Positions 41,633-53,193 of a stretch of DNA of 54,286 nt are shown in pieces. The first letter of the stretch is position 1, and every line of letters starts with the position of its first letter. Source of the stretch: UBA7396 sp034676185. Lineage in GTDB: Bacteria; Patescibacteriota; Gracilibacteria; BD1-5; UBA6164. The notes under the pieces were generated by a model, which saw only the letters and a list, made by a program, of their open reading frames with translations, did not search any database and was not told where the DNA came from. The stretch is taken from NCBI GenBank assembly GCA_034676185.1, contig JAUCCN010000009.1, forward strand, positions 1 to 54,286, given 5' to 3'. The position numbers were made by a program, and so were the translations under genes.

Positions 41633-42842
41633 GTGATACTATTTGTTGAGATTTTATTTTTGCAATAATTTGTTCTCTAAATACATCCATAATAATTTCT
41701 GGATCTTTTGGTTTTCTTGGATCAAGTTCTTTATGTGCAACTACTGCCCATCCATCTTCCCACGCGGTCAAATCAGCATTTCTCACCTTTGTTTTTTTGG
41801 TTAAATCAAGATTATATTCTTTTCACAAATATATGACAAGTTTTTGTAATGATTCTAACATTTCATCACTATAATAACCATCACTCATGAGAGAAATTCC
41901 TATACTTCCATAATTATGACTTACCACATGAGAACCAAGTACATATTTTCCTCAAGATTTTCATTCATAAATATTTCATTCTCCATCAATAAGATAATGA
42001 TATCAAACATCTCACCATCTTAAATTCAAAGCATGATATTTTTGAACTGCTTTCATATAAGCCATTCATTCTTCTTTTGTTGCTTTATATGCAGAAGCAG
42101 TATGATGAATAATAATTCTATCAACTGGATAATATCTGAGAGCATCTCTTCCATCATCAAAAGTTTTTACAATTCTATCTTTTGCATCTTGAGTATTAAA
42201 AGAGGTTAAATAATTATCTCTGAGTTGATTTGGTGCTGCTGGACCTCCAGCATAACAACTTCAATTTTCACATCATTTCATATAAATTTCTTTTTTTGAA
42301 AATGATTCATCAGCCCCCCACTCTTCACGAGAAAGAATTTTTCCTTCCATCAAAAGTCTCTCTCCAACTGACTTTTCAAATTTTTTATAGGGATGCTCTT
42401 GAATAATTGCAAAAATACGAGCCCTTTCTGCTTTTGAAAAAATATAATTTCTAAAAACTTGAGAAAGCACATCTTCATAATCTCTATAATTTGTTGTATA
42501 TTTTTCAAAGATTTGTGATTTTACTTCCTTATCTATTTTTATATTATCTAAATCAGTTTTAAGTCTTCTTAAATATTCAATTTGTTCCTCTTTTGAAAGC
42601 GAAGTTAATGTTTTAGTATTCCTATCATAAAAAGCAAAATTTCCTTTCTTTCCTCCTTCATTTTTAAAAAATTCTACCTCTTTTATGAGTCAAAAATCAC
42701 AATAAAGACTAGAAATTTGAGCTTCTCTATTTTTAATACTTTGTACAAAAAAAATAGTTTCATTTTCACAATTTTCATAATTAAAATATGAATAAATTGA
42801 AAATGGGAAAAAAAGTAAAAAAGAACAAAATAGGTATTTCAT
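41622..42842 (-). CDS. N-acetylmuramoyl-L-alanine amidase, PGRP type
   Basis: 406 residues. An N-terminal signal (MKYLFCSFLLFFPFSIYSYF) and a 150-residue helical region precede the amidase/PGRP domain (about 180-380), which starts ILSREEWGADES, has the zinc ligand IIIHHTAS and the late AVVAHKELDPRKPKDPE block (second His). It would cleave peptide stems from peptidoglycan outside the cell, either for remodelling or to attack a host or prey wall. Several Gly (PYKKF..GERLL, SGGKYVLG) are GGx/TGA mixes. Single gene. Confidence 0.92.
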
Positions 42843-43041
42843 TTTAAAAAAAATCAGGAAAATATACTCTATAATTATAAGAAAATATTACCATATTTCA
42901 AATTATTTATTTTTTTATATAAAGAAATTCACAGTTATAAAAATTATTTCTGAATAGTTATTTATTCAAGTAAAGAGTTTATTTTTTGAAATATACTCTT
43001 TTTTTTATATAATAAATTTATTATTTTTTAATTTATTTTTT

Positions 43042-45753
43042 ATGAGAAAAAAATCATTTTTACTTTTTTGAATTGCTCTTTTATTTCCTCTTATCACTCT
43101 ATGAGCACAAGAACCTAGTATGAGTTCTATTTGATACACAGGAAATATCTCTGATGAAAGTATTATAGAAATAAAATGAAATGATTTAGACAGTTGTACC
43201 AGTTTAAAAGTTTGAAATAAAAATATTGAAATAAAAAATAAAACTTCTCAATCAATAACATATAATTTTTCAGATTCAAAAGAATATTCTGGAAGTATTA
43301 GTATAGAATGTGAAAATAAAAATATAGTATTTTATTATTCATTTCCACACATCAATAATATAACATTTCAAACTTCAAAATGATTTGAAAGATATATTAC
43401 CATCTCAGGAAAATGATTTTGAGATGATCCTAAAATTATCATAAATGGTGGTAGTTTTCAGGCAAAAGTAAAAAGTGATGATGTTATTAGTGGTGAATTA
43501 CCAGAAACTCTTTCAGATAGTACTCTTTCCATAGAATATAAAGGTTTAAAATCCAATATATTTGACCTATGAATAAAAATTCCAAAAATTACTTTTGCAG
43601 TTTCTCAAGATGGTTTTATAAAAAGAAAAAGTATGACTCTCTTTTGAGAAAATCTCACCTCATCTCAAATAACTTCTGTATATATAGGAACGAGTGAAAC
43701 ATCTGGTACAAAAAATGCTGATGGAACTCTTGAACTTGTACTTCCCGATGAAACAGGAAATAAAAAAATATATGTCGTATCACAATGAATCAAATCAAAT
43801 ACTCTTGATATAAATATTACCTGAGAAAGACCAGAAATATTAGAAATATGAGAGAGAGAAAAAGATTCTTCTGGGAAAAAACAACTTTTTCTCAGAGTAA
43901 AAAATTATTCTGAAACTCAAAGTGAAAATAAAGTTGAACTCAATGGAAAACTTATTTCAATTTCTAATATAGAATGAAATATGTTCATCATAAATGACTA
44001 TACTCTAAAACCAAATGAAAATATACTTACTTTTATAGTAAGTAATAAAGCAAGTAAAACTTATTCTTACCAAGCTCCTCATATTTCTCTTCCTAGTATA
44101 GGATCTGTAAGTATAGGAGCGCTTAATGATTCTGGAAATAGAGATGTAAGTTTATTTTTAAATAGCTTTAATACTTCTACTGATAGTGTATATGTATGAG
44201 GAAATAAAATAAATATAAAAGAATGTATGTTTAATAATTGTAAACTTTCTCTGTGAGCCTCTATTTTAAAATGATATTTTACTGTTTGAAGATGAGAGAG
44301 TATAAATCCAACTAAAATATATTTTGATAAAATATATGAAAATACTCCTTATATAAATGATGTAAAATTTTCATGAGATTTAAAAGCAGGAACAAGGGTA
44401 ACTATAACAGGAGGAAATTTTGAAGGAGCAAGTGTAAACACATCTAATTTTTTTGCAACTGAATGAGGAAAACTTGACTTTAGTCAAGGTTCAAATACTA
44501 TTTCCTGACTCCTTGCTCTTGACTTCAAAGCAGAGACTAAAAGCAGTATTACCATAAGTAAATATGGTCAAAGTATCACTTTTGAATTTATAGCAAGTGA
44601 ATTATGAAATATTTCTAGTTTAAAATGAGCTCCTACTATTCAAAAAATAGAATCTGTAGACACTAATGAGCTTATAAAACCAGACTCAAAAATAGAAGTA
44701 CTATGAAGATGATTTAATTATGGAGATACAGTAGAAATAGATGGTATGACAACTCAACTTGTATTTAATCCTCAACAAAATTCATATTTTATTATGCCAA
44801 AAATATCAAGTTATGGGGCAAAATCACTTATAATTATCAATAAAGATGGACAAAAATCAAATAAAATTGATTTCATTCTTTCAAAACCAAGTGATAAAAA
44901 AGAAGTAACTTTTCATTACCAAACGAATACTAACACGCCTTTTTCAACAGATGATAATGAAACATTAAAACAAGCACTTTATAAATTTTCTCTCATAAAT
45001 GTTATTGATGATATGATTATCAAACAACTTGTTTTCCAAGTAAATAACTATAAAAGTAGTGATAATTTAGGAACTTTTCAACTCAATATTTGAAAAGATA
45101 AATATGGGCCAAACAGTATTAATAAAGATGGAAAAATTATTTTTAAAGATATTTTTATAGAAAAATCTGCCAATGAAATATCTGCAGAGTTATTAAAATT
45201 TTCTGCATTTACTCAAGAATGAAAATATACCCTTGAACTTTCTCAAGATGCAACTATTCTTTCAAAAATTTCTGGAGAAGTTTTTTCTGGAAAAAGTTTT
45301 CATAATTTTGTAGCAAATACCATAGAAATTACACTCAATCAAAAAATAAATTGTATCGATAGTGACTCAAATAAAACTAATTGTAATACATATCTCAAAA
45401 CTTCTGAAGTTCTCCCTCCAGTAAAAGAAAATGAAACACCTAAAAATGAGACAGTAACCTCAGAAACAAAAACAGAAACTACTACCAACTGAAAAAAAGA
45501 AGTTACTATCAACACTCTCAATTTTAAAACAAGTGGAATGATTCAAGTAAATAAAAATTTTAATACACTTGCTCAAAAATTGGTAAATCTTGAAAAAAAT
45601 CAAGGAAAAGAAGAAGAAATCAAAAAAACAATAAATCTGATTCTTGTTGGATTATACCAATATGAAAGCTCAAAAAAATGAGAATCAAAAAGACAACTTG
45701 CACTAAAAATTATCTCAACTGAAGTTTGAAATTTAAAAAAATTTTTAAAATAA
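43042..45753 (+). CDS. Large surface protein with IPT/TIG-like domains
   Basis: 903 residues. The signal is MRKKSFLLFGIALLFPLITL then GAQEP. Repeated beta-sandwich modules resembling IPT/TIG domains follow, e.g. SMTLFGENLTSSQITSVYIG (near 200), GTRVTITGGNFEGASVN (near 455) and SKIEVLGRGFNYGDTVEIDG (near 555). The C-terminal third is helical, with a Thr/Glu-rich linker (KENETPKNETVTSETKTETT). No anchor motif is visible after the linker. Likely an adhesin or S-layer-like component. Divergent from the amidase, closed by a terminator at 45,755. Confidence 0.82.
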
Positions 45754-45754
45754 A

Positions 45755-45786
45755 AAAATAATCTCCTTACAGGAGATTATTTTTTT
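45755..45786. terminator. Bidirectional terminator
   Basis: AATAATCTCCT (45,758-45,768) with AGGAGATTATT (45,771-45,781), 2-base loop and flanking A/T runs. Shared by the IPT/TIG gene and mnmA, whose stop lies at 45,785. Confidence 0.75.
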
Positions 45787-46840
45787 AATCTATCACTCAA
45801 CTCATTACTAAAAAATCATTTTCATCATATAACGCACATATTTGTCCAGGAGCAATAGCTCTTTGTTTTTCCCTAAATATTACTTTATATTTCCCATTTT
45901 TTAGATCAATAACTTCACAATCTTGATCTTCTTGTCTATATCTTATTTTTGCTTTTCCAGTAAGAGGAAAATCAAGTTCTTTTGATAAAAAATTAATACT
46001 TTTTATCACTAATTCATCCTGAAATAAATTCATATCTTGGGAAGTTCCTACTACCAAAATATTGTTTTCTAAATCTTTTTTTATCACAAAAACGGGCTCT
46101 TTTAATCCTCAAAGATCCAGTCCTTTTCTCTGTCCTATCGTATAATAAAAAACTCACTTATGTTGTCCAAGAATTTTTCCAGAAGTATCAATGATATTTC
46201 CTACTTTATGTTCAATCTTTTTTTCTAAAAACTCAGATAAATCAACTTTCCCAACAAAACAAATTCCTTGACTATCTTTGCGAGTTGCATTTGGAAGTCA
46301 TGCATCCAAAGCTATTTTTCTTACCTCACTTTTTTCTAAATGTCCGATTGGAAAAAGTGATTTTGAAAGTTGATATTGTGAAAGTCAGGCTAAAAAATAG
46401 GATTGATCTTTTGTGGTATCAATTCATTTTTTTAAGTGAAAAATTCCATTTTCTTCTATTATTTGCGCATAATGCCCTGTCGCTACTTTATCAAAACCAT
46501 GTGCTAATGCTTCATCAAGAAAGATTTTAAATTTTATTTCACTATTACACATAATATCTGGATTGGGAGTAATTCCATTTTTATATCATTCATACATATA
46601 ATTGAGCACTTTATTTTCATACTCTTGAATATAATCAAAAGTAAAAAATGGAATTTCTAAATAAGCTGCTACTTCACGAGCCACTTCTATGTCTTCCAAA
46701 GTTGGACAATATTCTCCTTCAGGAGCAAGATAATTTATCATAAATCATGCTGTCACATCATATCCAGCTTTTTTTAATAAATATGCAGTAACTGCACTAT
46801 CAACTCATCATGAGAGTCAAACAAGTATTTTTTTTGTCAT
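45785..46840 (-). CDS. mnmA: tRNA-specific 2-thiouridylase MnmA
   Basis: 351 residues. MnmA thiolates U34 of Lys, Glu and Gln tRNAs, using ATP and a persulfide sulfur. PP-loop GLSGGVDSAVTAY at residues 8-20 (TGA codes three of the glycines), the catalytic CNS in NPDIMCNSEIKF and the second Cys in DSQGICFVGKVD, the tRNA-recognition block PIGHLEKSEVRK. The persulfide donor (IscS/TusA) is not visible in this window. Modifying tRNA-Glu fits the tRNA found at 23,533, although that one has anticodon CUC. Confidence 0.96.
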
Positions 46841-46992
46841 AAATAATTATTAAATTTTCCTCTAGTATATTGAAAAAATCATTTTTGGAAAGTAGTTTTT
46901 TGTGTTTCATATTTTTTCTTGAATAATAAATAATTCCATATATACTTTTGCTGTTTAAATATTTAATTTATAAACAAGGGAAAAAGTTTTTA

Positions 46993-47376
46993 ATGTTTTT
47001 CAATTGAGGAATCTTAAAAAATATTCAAGATTATAACCATAAAGATTTCTTATATTGGCATAATTTTGAAAAAGAAAAATATGAAATTCATCTCTACACT
47101 GATGAAAATATTGATATGAATGAAAAATATACCAAACAAGAATGTGAAATAAAAAATAAATATTTTACCTATTTTCTCAAAAAAGATATCAAACAAAATG
47201 GTGGAAGTACTTATATAGATAATCCAATTTCAAATATTGAAATCCGGCAAAGTGATTTAGAATCCCTCAAAAAAGATTATGAAAAAATTGCTGATAGTAA
47301 TTACGGTCTTGGAATTGATATTATAGAAAAGTGATTTTTTAATAAAATCAAATCTACATTAAAAAGTATCTTTTAG
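46993..47376 (+). CDS. Small acidic protein, unknown function
   Basis: 127 residues, soluble. MFFNGGILKNIQDYNHKDFL at the start, then many Lys/Glu/Asn and a C-terminus GFFNKIKSTLKSIF. No motif found. TGA falls at Gly-like positions twice (the first Gly of NGG and the Gly of EKGFF), supporting translation. Divergent from mnmA and closed by the hairpin at 47,381-47,411. Stop TAG. Function not assigned. Confidence 0.65.
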
Positions 47377-47380
47377 AATA

Positions 47381-47411
47381 AAAAGATTATGAGAACTCAT
47401 AATCTTTTTAT
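47381..47411 (+). terminator. Intrinsic terminator
   Basis: AAAAAGATTATGAG with CTCATAATCTTTTT, two-base loop, directly after the small gene's stop codon; T-rich tail. Confidence 0.85.
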
Positions 47412-47454
47412 TTTTATTAAATTTGCAAAAATATATGAATATTATACAATAGAA

Positions 47455-47636
47455 ATGCCAAAATAATTGTATTTTTTTATTCCTAATTTTTTTTATCAAA
47501 ATAATTGAGGGGCAATTTATTGCTCCCCCTCTATTTTTTGATAAAGATATAGGATACAATTGTTTTGGCGAACAAATAAGAGTTATAAATTGCCCCTTTT
47601 TTGTTCGCTAAAACAAGTAAGTTTTTATTTTGGCAT
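47455..47636. repeat. Nested palindromic element, copy B
   Basis: Terminal inverted repeat ATGCCAAAATAA (47,455-47,466) with TTATTTTGGCAT (47,625-47,636). Inside: GCCAAAATAATTGTA (47,457-47,471) with TACAATTGTTTTGGC (47,555-47,569); TTTATCAAAA (47,492-47,501) with TTTTGATAAA (47,536-47,545); GAGGGG with CCCCTC; loop GCAATTTATTGC. Then GCGAACA with TGTTCGC, with loop segment TAAATTGCCCC (47,586-47,596), the exact complement of GGGGCAATTTA (47,509-47,519). The layout equals copy A at 14,654-14,824 although the bases differ. Confidence 0.8.
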
Positions 47637-47664
47637 TAAAATTTATTTTTTAATGCTTTTTTAT

Positions 47665-49020
47665 ATGAAAAATATAAAACATTATTTCAAAGGGTTTACT
47701 CTCGTTGAACTCATCATTGTTATTACTATTTTAGCAATTCTTGCGACTATTGCATTTATCAGTTTTCAAAATTATTTCTGAGATGCCAGAGATGCAAATA
47801 GAGTTTCTACCATTAAAAATATTGAAAGTGGACTTTCTCTCTTTCAAATAAAATCTGGAATGTTTCCAACTCCTGATACTCCAAAAATATTTACTGGATG
47901 AATTGAGGGAAAATCTCAAATCAACCAATGAATTATTTGAGAAAATGTTACTAGAATTATTTCTCTTTCAAATATTCCTCTTGATCCAAAAGAGAAAACT
48001 CCTTATGTGTATTCTACTTTTTGAAAAAATAATACATACTATCAAGTTTGAATTGAGAGTGAAAATACTCAAACTAGTTTACTTCCTCAAGTCTATGCAA
48101 AATCTAAATCCTCAATAGTAAGATGAAATTATAAATTTGATCCAAGTCTTCCAAGTTTAATTCTGGTTGAAAATGAAGCTCTCACTAATTCTTGAATATT
48201 TTCTCCAGATGTTTGTTTTGTGATGAATAACTGAAAAAATACTATAAATAATTGTAACGAAACAAAAGAAAATATGACTTTAAAAGAATATGATCATTCT
48301 TTAATTTCATATTGGGATATGGAAACTACCTTTTCATCTTGAGAAATTCAATATCTAAAAGATTTAAGTTGAAATAAAAATGATGGTTGGATATTTACTT
48401 GAGTTGCTTGAGAGATTGCAAAACCAATAATTGGAAACTGAAATATGGGGTTAATGTGACAATCAACAAAATTTTATAATTCGTGAACTTGAGGACATAT
48501 AAGATTAGATCCTCAAGCATATAGATTTCATAATGCAAAATGAATTACTATTATTTGATTTGTAAAAGAGAATGATTTTCTGCATTGACATAAATGTATT
48601 TGGAAATTTCATAAAAATACTGCTACTTATTGGTGAGGATCACTTTGTTTTAATGCGTGAAGTTATGGAGTTAATTGATGATTTAATACTCCTTGAAATG
48701 TTGGAATAACATATAGTTCAACATGAGCATTGAATATGGATTTTTCAAAATGGAACATGGTGATTTGAGTCATAGATTATACCAATAAAAAATTAAAATA
48801 CTATCAAAATTGAATATTAATAAGTGAAAAATATGTTGATTTTCCAGAAAATTTTTATACGTATCAAGAGTGAGATATTGAAAATCGATTTGATAATATA
48901 TGATATGGAACTGCTCCTAATCCTGGAACATTAGATTGATATTTAGATGAAGTAAAAATTTATAATCGTGCATTAAGTTCAGAAGAAATTATTGAGCAAG
49001 CAAAAATTGCTGGATTTTAA
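47665..49020 (+). CDS. Type IV pilin-like protein fused to a LamG-like lectin domain
   Basis: 451 residues. After a short basic leader (MKNIKHYFK) the pilin signature GFTLVELIIVITILAILATI spans residues 10-29, with cleavage before the F and the conserved Glu at +5. A mid region of about 140 residues has pilin/pseudopilin-like strands. Residues about 245-445 read as a concanavalin-like LamG_3 domain (YWDMETTFSSGE at its start, and at the end LDGYLDEVKIYNRALSSEEI). This is a pilus tip or minor-pilin adhesin design. An ATG 12 bp upstream is an alternative start; 47,665 gives the usual short leader. Preceded by the repeat element copy B. Confidence 0.88.
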
Positions 49021-49053
49021 AATAAAAAAAACAGACTTTCGTCTGTTTTTTTT
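49021..49053. terminator. Bidirectional terminator
   Basis: AAAAAACAGAC and GTCTGTTTTTTT with loop TTTC at 49,021-49,053, between the pilin-LamG gene and leuS. Confidence 0.85.
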
Positions 49054-51715
49054 ATTTCACCACAATATTTACAATCTTTCCTGGAACATAAATTTCTTTT
49101 ACAATTTCTTTTCCCTCTAACCATTTTGCCACACTTTCGAGTTCTCTTGCTTTTTGTAAAATAATATCCTTATTTTCTGCTACATTGATAGCAAGTTCTC
49201 CTCTCAATTTTCATAAAACTTGTACTCAAATTACCACTTCATCATCTACGGTTAAACTTTCATCATATTCTGGCCAATTTGCATGAAAAATACTTTCATT
49301 ATTTCCTAATTTTTCCCATAATTCTTCTGCAAAATGAGGAACAAATGGATGAAGTATAAGAGTAAATTTTTCTAACCATTCTTGTTTTAATTCTTGATTT
49401 GCTGGAGTTCCATAATTTGCTAAAATCATCATTTGAGCAATAGCAGTATTGAATTTATAATTTTCAATATCTTCTCCAACTTTTTTAATCGTTTTATGAA
49501 GATTTTTCATAGCAGTTTTATCATCTTCTCAAACTTTTCCATTTTCAAAAATATTCCAAACTTTATCTAAAAATCTTTTTACTCAAATAATATTTTTTGT
49601 ATCCCAAGGCGCACTGTCTTTAAAATCACACATATACATTTCGTAAAGTCTCAATGTATCAGCTCAATATTCTTTTACAATATCATCTGGATTTACTACA
49701 TTTTTGAGTGATTTTGACATTTTTGCAACTATTTGATTGAGTTCTTCTCCCGTTTCTTTATGGAAGAATTTTCCATCTTTTTCTTCTACTAAATCATTCG
49801 CAATAAGTCCTCAGTTTTTTGTTTCATATGCAAATGCTAAAATCATTCATTGATTTCTCAGTCTTGCAAATGGTTCTTTTGTTGAAACAACTCAAATATC
49901 ATACAAGAATTTATGCCAAAATCTTGCATATAAAAGATGTAAAACAGCATGTTCAGCTCAACCAACATATGAATCAACACTTCCCCAATATTTTTCAACT
50001 TCAGAATTTACGAGTTCTTCTGGATTTTCCTTGTCCATAAATCTAAGATAATACCAACAACTTCCTCACCATTGTGGCATAGTATTGGTTTCTCTTTTTC
50101 ATTTTAAGTTTTTTGCAAGTTCTATATTTACAAAACTATCAACTCTTGCAAGTGGTGATTGTCCATCTGGACTTGGTTCGTATTTATCTACTTCTGGGAG
50201 TTCTAAAGGAAGTCTATAATCAACTACTATTTTTGTATACAGTCCATCATATACTCTTGAAAATGGTTTTCCATTGATAACTAATTTTACACATCCGACA
50301 TCTCCACAAATACAATTTTTACATCTTTTTCCAGTTTCTCTTTTATCTAAAATATAAGCGGTGTCTGGTTCCATAGAATCTGACATATCAGAAATTTTAG
50401 GTAATTTTTCATAATCCTCAATTTCTAAATGGATAAGTGGAATTGGTTCTCCCCAATATCTTTGTCTTGAAAAAAGCCAATCTCTGAGTTTATAATTTAC
50501 TCTTTTTTCTCAGAATCATTTTTGCGTTGCAAATTGTATTAATTTTTCTCTTGCAGTTTTTGAATCAAGTCCGCTAAATTCTCCTGAATCTACTAAAGTT
50601 CAATCTTGCGTAAAAGGAAGTTCCACTCATGTAGAAACTGATTCTTTTATAGAAAGATTATATTGTTTAGCAAACTCAAAATCTCTCTCATCATGAGCAG
50701 GAACCGCCATAACTGCTCCAGTTCCATAATTCCCTAAAACATAATCTCAAATATAAAGAGGAACTTTTTCTCCATTAAATGGATTTATTACAAAACTTCC
50801 TGAGAAAACTCAAGTCTTTTCTTTAGTTCCAGTTCTATCTAAATCTGATTTATTTTTTGAATCTGTGATATATTTTTCACATTCCACTCTTTGCGCATCA
50901 GTTATAAATTCTTGAATATCTTTATGATCTGGTGCAATTACAGCATACGTCATTCCAAAAACTGTATCAATTCTTGTAGTATAGACTCTTATAGATTTTT
51001 CATTATCTCCGTCTTTTAGCACCTCAAATTCACACCCTTCACTTCTTCCAATCCATTTTCTTTGCATATCTTTGATCCCTTCTGGCCAATCTAAATCTTC
51101 TACATCTTCAGCTAATCTATCAGCATATTTCGTAATAGCAAGTACCCATTGTCTGATTTTTTTCTTTTCAACAATAGTTCCACATCTATCACAAGTTCCA
51201 TTTGATAATACTTCTTCATTTGCTAATCAAGTTTTACAGCTTGGACAAAAGTTTATTGGTAAATCTTGTTCATAAGCCAAACCTTTTTCAAACATTTTTG
51301 CAAAAATCCATTGTGTCCATTTATAATATTTTGGGTCAGTTGTATCGATTTCTCTATCCCAATCATACGAAAATCAAAGTGATTTAATTTGTCTTTTAAA
51401 AGTAGCAATATTCTCAGCTGTTGTAATTTTTGGATGTGTTCCTGTTTTAATTGCATAATTTTCAGCAGGTAATCAAAAAGCATCCCACCCCATTGGATGA
51501 AGCACATTAAACCCTTTTGCTTTTTTATATCTTGAAACGATATCATTAGCAGTATATCATTCAGGATGTCCTACATGAAGTCCTGCACCACTTGGATATG
51601 GAAACATATCAAGTGCATAAAATTTTTTCTTATTCGACTTATTTTCACTTTTGAAAGTTTTGTTTTTTTCCCAAAACTCTTGCCATTTTTTTTCTATTTC
51701 AATATGGTTGTACAT
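49052..51715 (-). CDS. leuS: Leucyl-tRNA synthetase
   Basis: 887 residues, bacterial LeuRS size. Class I motifs: HVGHPEGYTAND (HIGH region, near residue 45) and KMSKSLKNVVNPD (near 665). Between these are the zinc-binding CNNC-like part (CDRCGTIVEKK around 180), the editing domain with GTGAVMAVPAHDERDF, and the C-terminal anticodon-binding domain (LHPFVPHFAEELWEKLG). It charges tRNA-Leu and hydrolyses mischarged norvaline/isoleucine. Gly positions in the motifs are GGx/TGA. Single gene; the promoter's -10 TATAAT lies at 51,749-51,754. Confidence 0.97.
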
Positions 51716-51748
51716 ACAAAAAACATTTAAAAACTAAAATTTATGGGG

Positions 51749-51754
51749 ATTATA
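51749..51754 (-). promoter_or_regulatory. -10 box of the leuS promoter
   Basis: TATAAT on the minus strand, 34 bp upstream of the leuS start, preceded by a TTTTGAG-like extension. The -35 region (TTAGAA about 18 bp away) is weak. Confidence 0.4.
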
Positions 51755-51784
51755 CTCAAAAGTGCTAAAAATTCTAATTTTTTA

Positions 51785-51813
51785 TTTTGAAAATTAAAGA
51801 TTGTTTTTATAAT
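51785..51813 (+). promoter_or_regulatory. Promoter of the 51,844 gene
   Basis: TTTTGA (51,785-51,790) and TATAAT (51,808-51,813) with a 17-bp spacer, 31 bp before the start codon of the small membrane protein. Divergent from the leuS promoter. Confidence 0.4.
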
Positions 51814-51843
51814 GATACAAATTTTAATTTTAAATGTAAAAAT

Positions 51844-52071
51844 ATGTCAAAAAATATTTATTATATTATGGTAGCAATCTGAGTAGCTTGAGGACTCATA
51901 CTTTTTTTCCAAAATATAGTACTGCCAAGTTCACTCTATAGTTTTATGGGAAGAAAAACTTGAGCTATCGTCTTGATGTATTGTTTATGATTTGGTTTCT
52001 TAATCTGATATGGAATATCTTGAATTTTCCATTCAAAAAAAGAAGATAATTATGAAGATGATAACTTTTAA
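51844..52071 (+). CDS. Small membrane protein, LapA-like layout
   Basis: 75 residues with two membrane helices (about 7-24, IMVAIGVAGGLILFFQNIVL; and 41-60, IVLMYCLGFGFLIGYGISGI) and a charged tail KKEDNYEDDNF. The layout resembles LapA/DUF1049 proteins of other bacteria, but without a motif I can rely on. The tail probably stays in the cytoplasm. Four glycines in and around the helices are TGA. Monocistronic, closed by the next hairpin. Confidence 0.7.
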
Positions 52072-52103
52072 AAAAAACTTTGGAAATTTCCAAAGTTTTT
52101 TTT
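52072..52103. terminator. Bidirectional terminator
   Basis: AAAAACTTTGGAAA and TTTCCAAAGTTTTT (52,073-52,100) form a long perfect palindrome with T and A runs, between the 51,844 gene and the VirB2-like gene, whose stop overlaps at 52,102-52,104. Confidence 0.75.
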
Positions 52104-52464
52104 ATGCGGTAGGTAAAATAAGTTTTACTAACCAACTGATTACAGAATAAGCTAACCATATAACCAAAAGTCATAAAAGAGCTTGTATTAAAATTGTTTT
52201 TCATTTTGACACTTTTTCATCATCTCATCCAGCAGTCAAGATATTAAAACCTCAATATAAAGCATATAAAACTGCTAAAATAGTTAAGAAAGTTGCAAGA
52301 GTTCCTACTAAATTTTGAACTGCTACATCAGCAGTATTATCAGTTCATTTCATTCATTGTTGAACTTTATCATTTCAAAGATTCATTGCTGAAGTTAAAT
52401 TACTTTGTGTAACTAGAGTGAGTCATGCAAAAGAATAGAAAGATTTTTTAATCAAATTATTCAT
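52102..52464 (-). CDS. VirB2/TrbC-like small membrane protein
   Basis: 120 residues. A signal-like N-terminus (MNNLIKKSFYSFAGLTLVTQ), a short polar loop, and two membrane helices: TLATFLTILAVLYALYGGFN and LIQALLGLLVIWLAYSVISW. The linker LTAGGDDEKVSKGK between the helices is typical of TrbC/VirB2 pilin-like proteins common in small-genome phyla, where they are found without full type IV secretion systems. It may form filaments or a pore-like assembly; the role is unknown. YGGF and AGGD glycines include TGA. Confidence 0.75.
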
Positions 52465-52604
52465 AAAAACTAATTATTAATAAATTAAAACACAAACATT
52501 ATAACGAAATTTCATTAAAAAAGCAAATTTTTTCACATATTTTAAAGCTTGACTTCTTTTTTTTTATTTTTATATTCTATCATATTAAATAATAAAGCCA
52601 AAAA

Positions 52605-53153
52605 ATGAACATTGATATTTTCTTAGAAGATTTAAAAAAACACTGAATTGAAAATGAAATCCCCAATATATCTCAAGTAAATGCAAGATTTTTAAGAGAC
52701 CTGATAAAAATTGGGAAAGTAAAAAATATGCTCGAAATCGGTACAGCAAATTGATTTAGTGCTATTAATTTTGCTTTAGAATTAAAAGAAATTTGAGGAA
52801 AACTTACCACTATTGAATTTTCAAAACTTTCATACAATGTAGCTTTAGAAAATTTTAAACTTACATGAGTATCAGAAACTATAAATGCAATAAACGGAAA
52901 TGCTCTTGATGTGATTCCTGTGTTAGAAGAAAGTTATGATTTTGTATTTATTGATGGAATGAAAAGAAGAACCAAAGATTTTTTGGAACTGGTTTGGGAT
53001 AAAGTTGAAGCATGATGAATCATTATAATTGATGATGTTATTAAGTTTAGAGAAAAAATGATTTGATTTTGGGAATATTTAGAAGATAATCATATTCAAT
53101 ATAATATTATTCCTATCGACATAGATGATGGAATTGTGATGATAATAAAATAA
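52605..53153 (+). CDS. SAM-dependent O-methyltransferase (family 3-like)
   Basis: 182 residues. The SAM-binding motif I is MLEIGTANGFSAINFA (near 44-59), acidic motif II TTIEFSKLSYNVA, and the metal/SAM block YDFVFIDGMKRRTKDF near 113-128, then GGIIIIDDV. This matches the class I O-methyltransferases related to catechol/caffeoyl-CoA enzymes (TrmR-like tRNA methyltransferases belong to the same family). Short, without the N-terminal extension. Probably cotranscribed with ruvB 40 bp downstream. Gly in GTANGFSA is mixed GGT and TGA. Confidence 0.85.
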
Positions 53154-53193
53154 AAAACTCTTTCTTATTAATTATTTTCCTTATACAAAACAT

